Assembly: GCA_021850555.1 (NCBI GenBank)
Contig: JAJZLX010000387.1
Span: 1 to 14,844 of the forward strand
DNA length: 14,844 bases
Direction of reading: 5' to 3'
DNA from: Pseudomonadota bacterium
GTDB lineage: Bacteria; Pseudomonadota; Gammaproteobacteria; Steroidobacterales; Steroidobacteraceae
How positions within the stretch are numbered: position 1 is the first letter of the stretch; every line of letters starts with the position of its first letter. A model generated the notes under the pieces. It did not search any database and was not told the origin of the DNA. It saw only the letters and a program-made list of their open reading frames with translations. Below, in pieces: positions 7,556 through 14,844 of the stretch. A program made the position numbers and the translations under genes.

Positions 7556-10500
7556 ATGCGCTTTGCCGAAGCGTTCATTCACCGGCCCGTACTGGCCGTC
7601 ACCGTCGTCCTGGCGCTGTTCTTCTTCGGATTGCGCTCGCTCGCAATGCTGCCCATAACCGAATATCCGCCGACCAAGACCTCGCTGATCACCATAACCA
7701 CCCACTATTTCGGGGCCACGCCGAAGACCGTCAACGCTTTCATCACCGCGCCCCTGGAAAAGGCGGTGGGTCAGATTCCCGGGATCAACTACATGACGGC
7801 CATGAGCGAGGATGGCATATCGATCATTACGCTCTACATGCGCATGGGAATGAATCCGAATACCGCGCTCTCCCAGACGCAGATCAAAGTCAACAGCGTG
7901 CTGAACCAGCTGCCCAAGGGGGTGATGCAGCCGATCGTCGTGGAAATGCCGGGCTCCGGCGCGTATTTGATGTATCTGACCTTCGCCGGCAAGGACTTCA
8001 ATCAGCAGCAGATAACGGACTACCTGACCCGGGTGGTCCAGCCGGCGATTCAATCCGTGCCGGGCGTCGGCGTGACCAACATCCTGCCGCCGGGAACCGG
8101 CCCGAACGGCAATACCTTCGCCATGCGCGTCTGGCTGAATCCGCGGCAGATGGCCGTTCTCGGCGTCACCCCGACGGACGTCCGCGCCGCGCTGCAGGCC
8201 AACGACTTCGTCTCGGCAGCCGGCCGGCTGCGCGGCACGTACACCGCGGTGTCGCTGACGGCGAACACGGCATTGCACAGTGCCGCCCAGTTCCGCCGGC
8301 TGGTGGTCAAAAGCGTGCACGGCGTGCCGATCCGGCTCGATCAGGTGGCGAGGGTGACGCTTGGCGCCCAGACCTATGACTCATCGGTGCTGGTCAATGG
8401 CAGGCCGGCCGTGGATCTGGGGATCATGCAGGCCCCGGGCAGCAATGCCCTGCACGTGGCGGCCGGGGTCAAGAGGAGATTGAGCGCGCTGGTCGGGAAC
8501 ATGCCCCCCGGGATGCACGGCCGGGTGCTGTACGACGGCGCGCAATTCGTCCGCGACTCCGTCCATGAGGTCATCGACGATATCGGCCTGGCGCTGCTCA
8601 TCGTGATCGCGGTGATCTACCTGTTCATGGGCTCGTGGCGGGCGTTGATCGTGCCGGCCATTGCCATTCCCATCGCGATGGTCGGCGCCATGACCGTCCT
8701 GCACGCGCTCGGCTACACCCTCAATCTGCTGACTCTGCTGGCGATGGTTCTGGCGATCGGTCTGGTGGTGGACGACGCAATCATCGTCGTGGAGAACGTG
8801 CACCGTCACATGGAGCACGGGGCGACCCCCGTCCATGCGGCCGTGGCGAGTGTCCGGGAGCTGGCCAGCCCGATTCTGGTCATGACCATGACCCTGGTGG
8901 CGGTCTTCTCGCCCATGGCCTTCCTCGGCGGGCTGATCGGCCAACTGTTCAGCGAGTTTGCGCTCACCATCGTCGCCACCGTCCTCATGTCGATGATCGC
9001 CGCCCTCATTTTCGCACCCATGCTCTCCTCGCGCGTATTGAGGGCAGGCGCCGCGGGCGGCATGACTCACTGGATCGAGACCGCCTTTTCGCAGTTGAAA
9101 GGCATGTATGGGCGTCTCTTGCAGCGCAGCCTCGTCTACTGGCCGGTGACCGTGACGGTCGCGGCGCTCCTGACGGCCGGCGTTGCCGGGCTGTTCGTCA
9201 TCAGCCCGCGCGAGCTGGCGCCCCCGGCGAATCAGGGAATCATCTATGTCAACGGCGTGGCGCAGCCCACCGCGACGCTGAATTACATGAGCGCCTACGA
9301 TCGCTACCTGACTCATGCCGTGTTCGATCGGATCAGGAGCCGCCGCGACAGTTTCGCGGTCAATGGGGTGGGGATCGGCGGCTTTCTGCTCAACAACGAG
9401 GTCATGGCCGGATTGGTTCTGAAGCCGGATCGCGGCAACGTGACCACGCAGCAGGTTCGCCGGGAGATACAGCGCAATGCGGCGCGGGTGCCGGGCATGA
9501 AATTGTCCGCGTTCGGGCTCCCGCCCCTGCCGGGGGCTGCGGTGGGCCTGCCGGTGCAGTTCATCATAACCAGCACCGGCGGGGGTTATCCCGGGCTCGA
9601 TCGCGTGGCCCGCAAGCTCCTCGTACAGGCGCGGGCCAGCGGCCTTTTCTCTTTCATCTGCAAGAACCTCAAGTACAACGATGTGATCGTCCGGGTGCGG
9701 ATTCATCGGGCGATGCTGGCGAATTTCGGCATGACCGCGGCGGATGTCGGCAAGAGTCTCGCCACACTGCTCGGCGGTAATTTCGTCAATTACTACGGCA
9801 TGGACGGGCTGAGCTATCGTGTGGTTGCCCAGGTGCCGCCGGCCTTGCGCGCCGATCCGGGCTCTCTGCGGGATTACACGATCAAGACGCCCGCGGGAGC
9901 CGAAGTGCCGCTGTCGACCTTCGTCACCCTCAAGAGCGAGACGGCGCCGACTTTTCTCCCCCAGTTCCAGAGCCTGCCGGCGGTGTTCGTGCAGGCGAAT
10001 GCCGCGCCCGGCGTGTCGCTCGGGCAGGCCCTGCGGTTCCTGCGCAAGACGGCGCGGCAGCTGCTGCCCAGGGCGGATCAGATCCACTACGCCGGGGTAT
10101 CTCGGCAGTACATGCAGCAGGGTGACGCACTGTTCGTGACGTTCGGCTTCGCCCTGTTGATGGTGGTGTTGCTGCTTGCCGCTCAGTTCGACGGGTTCCG
10201 GGATGCCGCAGTGGTCATCACCGCCGTGCCGCTGGCGCTGTTCGGGGCGCTGCTGCCCATAGCCCTCGGGCTCTCCAGCATCAACATCTATTCCGAGGTG
10301 GGGCTGGTGATGCTCATCGGCCTGATTGCCAAACAGGGCATTTTGGTCGTGCAGTTCGCACGGCAGTTGCAGAGGGACAGGCAGTTGCGCAAGCGCGCGG
10401 CGGTGATCGAAGCGGCTACGTTGCGCTTGCGTCCCATATTGATGACGGTGGCGGCCATGATCGCCGGCGCCGTGCCTTTGGTGATCGCGAGCGGCGGCAA

Positions 10501-10645
10501 TGCCGAAGCCCGCTTCTCCATGGGATTGGTGATCATATCCGGTCTCGGCTTCGGCTCCCTGGTGTCGCTGTTCGTCATCCCGGCGTTCTATCTCTGGTTT
10601 GGCGTAGAGCTGGCCGCTGGATCGAAGGCCTCGATCGGAAGCTGA
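7556..10645 (+). CDS. RND multidrug efflux pump, inner-membrane transporter (HAE-1/AcrB-like)
   Basis: The 1029-residue length is normal for AcrB/MexB-type pumps. TM1 opens the protein (FIHRPVLAVTVVLALFFFGL), followed by the first periplasmic loop (porter and docking subdomains), TM2-TM6 from about 340, a second large loop from about 550, and TM8-TM12 in the C-terminal part. Proton-relay residues are present: D406-D407 in GLVVDDAIIVVEN (TM4) and K926 in GLIAKQGILVVQFAR (TM10). This marks a proton-driven drug/solute exporter rather than a metal-type CusA pump. GAGGAG precedes the ATG with about 7 bases spacing and the gap to the adaptor gene is only 16 bp. Substrate cannot be deduced; drugs, plant phenolics or aglycones released by neighbouring glycosidases are possible. 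The last 71 bp overlap the end of the convergent rhamnosidase frame. Confidence 0.95.
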   Translation: MRFAEAFIHRPVLAVTVVLALFFFGLRSLAMLPITEYPPTKTSLITITTHYFGATPKTVNAFITAPLEKAVGQIPGINYMTAMSEDGISIITLYMRMGMNPNTALSQTQIKVNSVLNQLPKGVMQPIVVEMPGSGAYLMYLTFAGKDFNQQQITDYLTRVVQPAIQSVPGVGVTNILPPGTGPNGNTFAMRVWLNPRQMAVLGVTPTDVRAALQANDFVSAAGRLRGTYTAVSLTANTALHSAAQFRRLVVKSVHGVPIRLDQVARVTLGAQTYDSSVLVNGRPAVDLGIMQAPGSNALHVAAGVKRRLSALVGNMPPGMHGRVLYDGAQFVRDSVHEVIDDIGLALLIVIAVIYLFMGSWRALIVPAIAIPIAMVGAMTVLHALGYTLNLLTLLAMVLAIGLVVDDAIIVVENVHRHMEHGATPVHAAVASVRELASPILVMTMTLVAVFSPMAFLGGLIGQLFSEFALTIVATVLMSMIAALIFAPMLSSRVLRAGAAGGMTHWIETAFSQLKGMYGRLLQRSLVYWPVTVTVAALLTAGVAGLFVISPRELAPPANQGIIYVNGVAQPTATLNYMSAYDRYLTHAVFDRIRSRRDSFAVNGVGIGGFLLNNEVMAGLVLKPDRGNVTTQQVRREIQRNAARVPGMKLSAFGLPPLPGAAVGLPVQFIITSTGGGYPGLDRVARKLLVQARASGLFSFICKNLKYNDVIVRVRIHRAMLANFGMTAADVGKSLATLLGGNFVNYYGMDGLSYRVVAQVPPALRADPGSLRDYTIKTPAGAEVPLSTFVTLKSETAPTFLPQFQSLPAVFVQANAAPGVSLGQALRFLRKTARQLLPRADQIHYAGVSRQYMQQGDALFVTFGFALLMVVLLLAAQFDGFRDAAVVITAVPLALFGALLPIALGLSSINIYSEVGLVMLIGLIAKQGILVVQFARQLQRDRQLRKRAAVIEAATLRLRPILMTVAAMIAGAVPLVIASGGNAEARFSMGLVIISGLGFGSLVSLFVIPAFYLWFGVELAAGSKASIGS

Positions 10646-13622
10646 GCGGAGCGCGCTGACGGCTCGTCACGACGTACTTGCCCGGCCCGCTCAGCAGGAC
10701 GACGGCGCGCCGGCCTGCGTCGGCGGAGCGACTCCTCATTCGCCTGCCGTTGACCACGACCGTAGCGTGTGGCGATGGAACCGGCACCGAGACTCTGGCT
10801 TCGACCCGCGGCGGCAGCTCGATCGTGGTCACAAACCCGTGCTGCTTGCGGATCGCGACGCGCAGCGGCCCGTGCGGCGTCGGTTCCGATCCTTGCGCCC
10901 ATTCGAGGCCGAGCAGGTCCGGCCGGATGTCGACCTGCGCGAATCCTCCCGCCGTCGGGCGAATGCCCAGCAACTGCCTCATCAGCCACGGCGTCACCCC
11001 GCTCGACCAGCCGTGCGCCAGGCTGACGCTGAATCCCGAGACGCCGTCGGCCTGGAGCGATGCTTGATACATAAAGCCTTTGAACCAAGTGGGGTTGTAG
11101 GCTTCCCAGAAGCTGGTCGCGCCTTCCCGCACCATGCCGCCCCAGTATTGGCGAATCCACCTGAGCGCGGCCCGCCGGTGCCCCATTTTCGCCATCGCGC
11201 TCGCGACGTAGAAGGCATAGTAGGGTGTTATGACGTACGAGCGATACTTCCTCTTGCCGACGTGCGACAGGACATTTCGCCAGATGGCGCCGTACTGATC
11301 CTTGTTCGCGACGCCCGCAAGCACGGCGTATGCGTTGGGTTGCCAGCGATTCCCGAACGTTCCGCGCGCGCTCAGCATGTACTTCTGCGCGGCCGCCTTG
11401 AGCGCCCTGGCCTTCCTGGCCATACGCCGGGCGTTCTTTTCGTCGTGCAGGATTCGCAGCAGATAGGCTCCGTCCCTGAATGCTGCGTAATATTCAAATT
11501 GCGTCGCCATGCGGGTCTGCCGGGTGTAGCCGCTCATGCCCGGCGCCCAGTCGACGAATGGCCATGCGTGAGTCAGGTCGGAGAAGAGATTCCGCCGGTT
11601 CAGGTCCTTCTCCATGTACCGAAGGAGCTGCACCAGTCGCGCGTGCACGCTGCGCAACTGGCGCAACGAGCCGGCGTGCAGATAGTAGTCCCTCTCCTCG
11701 ATCACCCAGAACGCCGAATAGCCGGGGATCCCGTTCACATGCTTCGTGACGGGCGCGGGGCCTATCAGCCGGTTCATAGTTTCCCGCATCAGGAAGTGAG
11801 CGCCGAACACGTCCTCGATCGTTCGGCCGCTGACATCGAGGTCGCCCATCCAACGGTTGCGATCCCGTTTCGGCGCGTCCCAGATGCCATCCTGCATGCA
11901 CAAGTGCGCCGTGTAAGCGCCGATCGTCCACATTTTGTCGAGCAAGGCAGAGGAGGACTCGAAGGAGCCCTTGTACCGGACCGGATAGGCGATCCCGTCG
12001 AGGCGAATCGAGCGGAAGCGGGTCCGTCGCCCGCCGGTGAAGCGGATGATGGCGTAGCGGAATGCGCTCTTCGGTCCGTATGCCGTTCCATGCGCGGGCA
12101 CGTAGACCGGATCGATGCCGAGGTACGGCTGCATGATGGCCTCGGCTTCGGATTCGCCGTATTGCACGGTCACCTGGGCGGGCTGATTCGAAGCGGATTG
12201 CAGCTCGATGCGACCGGCCACCTCGCGGCCGAAGTCGAGCTCGACCTGGGGGGCGTCGTAGGCAGACACGTGCGCGCGAGGGAGGGTGACGGTGAATTGC
12301 CCGCCGCGCGCGGCATCGCTCAGCAGCGCCTGGACACGCCGGATCGTGCCCACGCCGGCATAGACATGGCGCACTTCCATGGGCTTCAACGCGTACTGCG
12401 CGAGAAACGGCGAAATGCCGTCGTATCCCGGCCAGGCGTACATGCCCGCGTCGGCGTTTGCCTGGAACAGACCGATCGAGCTCTCGATGCCACCGAGGTC
12501 GTCGACCTTCGGCCAGGTGGAATCATCGAATCCCGCTTCCTGCCAGCCGCGCGGAACGCGTCCCACGGCGCCTTTCCATTGTGCATCGCTCATCACCAGG
12601 GGCTTCGCCTGGATCCCGCGCGCCGCCGGGACGATCATCGCCGCCAGCACTTTCCCGGCGCGCAGGTGCCGGCTCACTGGAGCCCGCGCTTCGTTGCCGG
12701 CCATCGGACCGCGGACGGCCTCGATGGCAAGCACGTTTTTTCCGGGGCGCAGCCAACGGGCAACATCATGCTGGTACACCCGAATGCCCATGGGAAAGCT
12801 CAGGTTCAGCTGGTAGTGCCCCACTTCTTTGCCGTTGAGATAAATCCTCGCCTGGCGGGGACCGGCCAGGTAGAGCGTGGCGTGCGCCGGAACGGTCGCG
12901 AGCTCGAAGGCGCGGCGAAAGAAGTGCCGCCCAAGACCGTACGCGGTCACTTTGTGCACGCTCGTCCAGATGTATTGTTCGGGCAGCGGCCGATGCAGAA
13001 CCCTCTCGAGCTGAGAAGGCCCGAGGTCGCGCGCCGGATCGAGGTCGGCATCCGCAATGGTCGTCGGTCCATCGGGGGGCTGGCGCAACCGGAAGTGCGA
13101 GGGCGCGGGCGGTACCTTCGCCAGCGCGGTGCCGAGCTTGGCCAGCACCGCATCCGTCAGCTGAGTCGGGTCGAACGGCTGCACCGCGGTCAGCGTCATG
13201 TACCGACCCTTGTCGGCGACGCAGGTGGCGCTGAATCCGGGCACATATTTGTCCAGTATCGCCCGGGTCCGGGGGTTGGCGATCAGCGCGCCGATCGTCG
13301 AGTGCGCGACACTGTATCCAGGCGGAGGAGCAACGGACGCTGCCCCTGCGGCGCGCGCCGGCGCGGACAGCTGCAGGGCGCAGGCCAGCAGGCCGCTCGC
13401 GAGCGCGAGCGGGAAGACCGAGGGTCGCACGGCAGCGGCCGGCTCGGCTGCGCGAGCGCATGGGACGCTCTGCGCAAGCCCCGCATACGGTAGGCCGAGC
13501 AACGGAACGGCCATACCACCGGCTGCGAGCTGTAGAAACGCGCGACGATCCAGCGCGCCGCCGGTCGCATCCGTTGCGTTCGCAGGACCGGCGGTCGGCC
13601 GCCTGTTGTGCCCGTCAGTCAT
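10575..13622 (-). CDS. Exported GH78-type alpha-L-rhamnosidase
   Basis: The product is 1015 residues from the ATG at 13622. A Tat signal (DRRAFLQLAAGGMAVPLLGL, R26-R27) is followed by a second hydrophobic stretch (about 66-92). An unassigned module covers about 103-172 (STIGALIANPRTRAILDKYVPGF), then beta-sandwich domains (about 225-550, including LYLAGPRQARIYLNGKEVG). The alpha/alpha-barrel catalytic domain covers about 550-880: DGIWDAPKRDRNRWMGD with D582 and D594, SFWEAYNP with E840 as candidate general base, and SLAHGWSSGVTPWL. A C-terminal beta-sandwich contains GIRPTAGGFAQVDIRP and TPHGPLRVAI. The family removes terminal alpha-L-rhamnose from pectin side chains or plant glycosides. The ATG at 14009 is rejected because it runs through the opposing gene; a GTG at 13430 is a possible alternative start. 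Recognisable similarity stops near residue 989, and the last 25 residues are antisense to the RND gene. Divergent from GH42. Confidence 0.88.
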   Translation of the reverse strand: MTDGHNRRPTAGPANATDATGGALDRRAFLQLAAGGMAVPLLGLPYAGLAQSVPCARAAEPAAAVRPSVFPLALASGLLACALQLSAPARAAGAASVAPPPGYSVAHSTIGALIANPRTRAILDKYVPGFSATCVADKGRYMTLTAVQPFDPTQLTDAVLAKLGTALAKVPPAPSHFRLRQPPDGPTTIADADLDPARDLGPSQLERVLHRPLPEQYIWTSVHKVTAYGLGRHFFRRAFELATVPAHATLYLAGPRQARIYLNGKEVGHYQLNLSFPMGIRVYQHDVARWLRPGKNVLAIEAVRGPMAGNEARAPVSRHLRAGKVLAAMIVPAARGIQAKPLVMSDAQWKGAVGRVPRGWQEAGFDDSTWPKVDDLGGIESSIGLFQANADAGMYAWPGYDGISPFLAQYALKPMEVRHVYAGVGTIRRVQALLSDAARGGQFTVTLPRAHVSAYDAPQVELDFGREVAGRIELQSASNQPAQVTVQYGESEAEAIMQPYLGIDPVYVPAHGTAYGPKSAFRYAIIRFTGGRRTRFRSIRLDGIAYPVRYKGSFESSSALLDKMWTIGAYTAHLCMQDGIWDAPKRDRNRWMGDLDVSGRTIEDVFGAHFLMRETMNRLIGPAPVTKHVNGIPGYSAFWVIEERDYYLHAGSLRQLRSVHARLVQLLRYMEKDLNRRNLFSDLTHAWPFVDWAPGMSGYTRQTRMATQFEYYAAFRDGAYLLRILHDEKNARRMARKARALKAAAQKYMLSARGTFGNRWQPNAYAVLAGVANKDQYGAIWRNVLSHVGKRKYRSYVITPYYAFYVASAMAKMGHRRAALRWIRQYWGGMVREGATSFWEAYNPTWFKGFMYQASLQADGVSGFSVSLAHGWSSGVTPWLMRQLLGIRPTAGGFAQVDIRPDLLGLEWAQGSEPTPHGPLRVAIRKQHGFVTTIELPPRVEARVSVPVPSPHATVVVNGRRMRSRSADAGRRAVVLLSGPGKYVVTSRQRAPLSFRSRPSIQRPALRQTRDRTPG
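10641..10695. repeat. 9-bp inverted repeat spanning the RND stop codon
   Basis: GCTGAGCGG at 10641-10649 (containing the pump's TGA stop) and its exact reverse complement CCGCTCAGC at 10687-10695 are separated by 37 bases. It could form a long-loop stem after the pump gene, but there is no T-run, so a terminator role is weak. The right arm lies within the rhamnosidase coding sequence (LLSGPG). Confidence 0.3.
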
Positions 13623-13740
13623 CGGTCGCTTCCCAAAGAGATCCCCATGAATCCCATATTGTGGGCTAATATTCCATGAAATGAAATGTGATCCCGCCCA
13701 TGTCCCCGGTCTAGTATCGGTAACGCCTCCGGAGAGGCTC
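13623..13740. promoter_or_regulatory. Divergent promoter region between rhamnosidase and GH42 genes with candidate operator
   Basis: This 118-bp gap is locally AT-richer than its surroundings (about 13640-13692). It contains ATTCCATGAAAT at 13671-13682, a 10-of-12 palindrome centred on CATG. A weaker inverted repeat CCCA/TGGG is found at 13653-13665. The run ATGAAATGAAATG overlaps the right half of the first palindrome. The position between two divergently read glycosidase genes fits a shared operator for a sugar-responsive regulator, but no such regulator gene is adjacent and no clear -35/-10 was found. GGAGAGG at 13731-13737 is the ribosome-binding site of the GH42 gene. Confidence 0.4.
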
Positions 13741-14844
13741 ATGCAAGCCAATCGCCATTCTTCTCGCTCGGTCGTGGCAGCACGCGCGGCTCGAGGGCCT
13801 GTGCGGAAGTTGCTGCTGCTGCTGGGTACCTGCCTCGCCGGAGCGGCCGGCGTGGCGACGGCGGTCGCGGCACCGCGCCCGCCTGCGCCGCTGCTCGGCA
13901 CCGCATGGTACCCGGAGCAGTGGCCGCAATCCCGCTGGCCGAAGGATCTCGCGCTGATGCAAGCGGCGCACATCCATGTCGTGCGGGTCGGGGAGTTCGC
14001 CTGGAGCACGCTCGAGCCGCGCCAGGGCGTCTATCACTTCGGCTGGCTCGAGCGCGCCGTCGCGGAGGCGGCACGCCATCACATCTACGTCGTGATCGGC
14101 ACGCCGACCGCCGCACCGCCGGCATGGCTCACCAGCCGCTATCCGCAGACGCTGCGCGTCCACGCCGATGGGCGCAGAGCGCAGCACGGCAACCGCCAGC
14201 AGTTCTCCTTCTCGAGCCCGCTGTACCGCAAGTTCTGTCGCGACATTGCCGCCCGGCTGGCCGAGCACTTCGGACACAACCCCGATGTCATCGGCTGGCA
14301 GATCGACAATGAGATGGGCCCACCGTCCTTCGGCGCCGGGACGCGGCGTCAATTTCACGCCTGGCTGCGCCGCAAGTACCACACCATCGCCGCGCTGAAC
14401 CGGCACTGGGCGACGGCCTACTGGAGCCAGACCTACGATCACTTCAGCCAGGTGCCGATGCGCGCCGAGGGCGAGAACCCCGGGCTGTTGCTCGATTTCA
14501 GACGCTTCGTGACCGCAACCTGGGCCAGCTACGTGCGCAACCAGGTCCAAGCCATCCGCCGTTACGCCTCCCCCAGGCAGTTCATCACGACCAACACGAC
14601 TCACTGGGGCGATCAGTTCAACCAGTACGTGATCAACCGTGAGCTGACCCTCTCATCCTGGGACGATTACGTGCCGGGCGGCCGCTACCACTGGCTCGAC
14701 AACGCCGTCGAGGACGATCTGGTGCGCGGCTACAAGCGCCGGGACTTCTGGGTCATGGAGACGCAGCCGGCGTTCGTCGACTGGGCGCCGGTCAACGCGG
14801 CGCTGCCGCCGTACGCGATGCGCGAGCTGGCCTGGCAGGACGTC
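13741..14844 (+). CDS. Exported GH42-type beta-galactosidase, N-terminal 368 residues (partial, cut at window end)
   Basis: The frame is open from the ATG at 13741 to the window end with no stop. GGAGAGG lies just upstream. The first 44 residues form an extended basic region plus a leucine-rich hydrophobic core (KLLLLLGTCLAGAAGVATAV), a probable Sec signal peptide ending near AVAA. The mature part begins LLGTAWYPEQWPQSRWPKDL, the classic GH42 opening, followed by VRVGEFAWSTLEPRQGVYHF, GTPTAAPPAWL and GWQIDNEMG. E191 in that last motif is the expected acid/base, and E340 in DFWVMETQP is the expected nucleophile. GH42 enzymes are usually about 650-700 residues, so roughly half is seen, covering both catalytic glutamates of the TIM barrel. 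The likely reaction is release of beta-linked galactose, for example from pectic galactan or arabinogalactan. It is divergent from the rhamnosidase, suggesting a shared plant-glycan substrate. Confidence 0.93.
   Translation, partial: MQANRHSSRSVVAARAARGPVRKLLLLLGTCLAGAAGVATAVAAPRPPAPLLGTAWYPEQWPQSRWPKDLALMQAAHIHVVRVGEFAWSTLEPRQGVYHFGWLERAVAEAARHHIYVVIGTPTAAPPAWLTSRYPQTLRVHADGRRAQHGNRQQFSFSSPLYRKFCRDIAARLAEHFGHNPDVIGWQIDNEMGPPSFGAGTRRQFHAWLRRKYHTIAALNRHWATAYWSQTYDHFSQVPMRAEGENPGLLLDFRRFVTATWASYVRNQVQAIRRYASPRQFITTNTTHWGDQFNQYVINRELTLSSWDDYVPGGRYHWLDNAVEDDLVRGYKRRDFWVMETQPAFVDWAPVNAALPPYAMRELAWQDV

Noticed and set aside
10767..13493. A 908-codon open frame on the + strand opposite the rhamnosidase, and other long frames opposite rhmD, the pump and the outer-membrane factor
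   Set aside because: They are Arg/His/Pro/Gly-rich mirror frames of well-recognised genes on the other strand, as expected in GC-rich coding DNA; none resembles a known protein.
13811..13825. Short CTG trinucleotide run
   Set aside because: It simply encodes the leucine-rich core of the GH42 signal peptide and is not a notable repeat.
13623..14009. Longer rhamnosidase starting at 14009
   Set aside because: The extension is antisense to the GH42 signal peptide and catalytic barrel, and looks like a mirror frame; the Tat signal starts naturally at 13622.

Overview
The window looks like a GC-rich chromosomal segment of a Gram-negative proteobacterium. It holds an outer-membrane efflux lipoprotein, an OmpR/EnvZ-type two-component pair and Tat/Sec-exported glycosidases. 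The close OmpR/EnvZ resemblance and the E. coli-like L-rhamnonate dehydratase suggest, but do not prove, Gammaproteobacteria. I see no rRNA, tRNA, CRISPR, transposase or integrase. Coding density is very high: the longest gap between genes is about 175 bases.

Left block (1-2680): sugar-acid catabolism. A fumarylacetoacetate-hydrolase (FAH) family gene, cut by the window edge, and rhmD (L-rhamnonate dehydratase) are read leftwards. A divergent IclR-family regulator reads rightwards. rhmD next to an FAH-family hydrolase fits the non-phosphorylating (oxidative) L-rhamnose route, in which 2-keto-3-deoxy-L-rhamnonate is oxidised and then hydrolysed to pyruvate and lactate. The 97-bp rhmD/iclR gap carries a CCACATA direct repeat that is a candidate operator.

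Middle block (2777-10645): a self-contained efflux module. An EnvZ-like histidine kinase and an OmpR-like regulator are read leftwards with an ATGA overlap. Diverging from them is a tight three-gene operon in the unusual order outer-membrane factor, membrane-fusion protein, RND pump. The intergenic region has two perfect ATTGTTACGA copies 31 bp apart, the natural candidate for the OmpR-like regulator's binding sites.

Right block (10575-14844): plant-glycan or rhamnoside breakdown. A large exported GH78-type alpha-L-rhamnosidase (leftwards) and an exported GH42-type beta-galactosidase (rightwards, cut by the window edge) diverge from a 118-bp promoter region. The rhamnosidase could release the L-rhamnose whose downstream acid is processed by the left block, so the two ends are functionally linked while the efflux module sits between them. 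The rhamnosidase reading frame runs 71 bp into the 3' end of the pump gene in antisense. Together with short repeats at both ends of the module, this makes later insertion of the efflux module into a rhamnose locus an attractive but unproven idea.

I recognise every gene at family level. I did not find a clearly novel multi-gene system. The most unusual items are the tandem signal peptides and the unassigned N-terminal module of the rhamnosidase, the spaced repeats at the efflux promoter, and the module boundaries.
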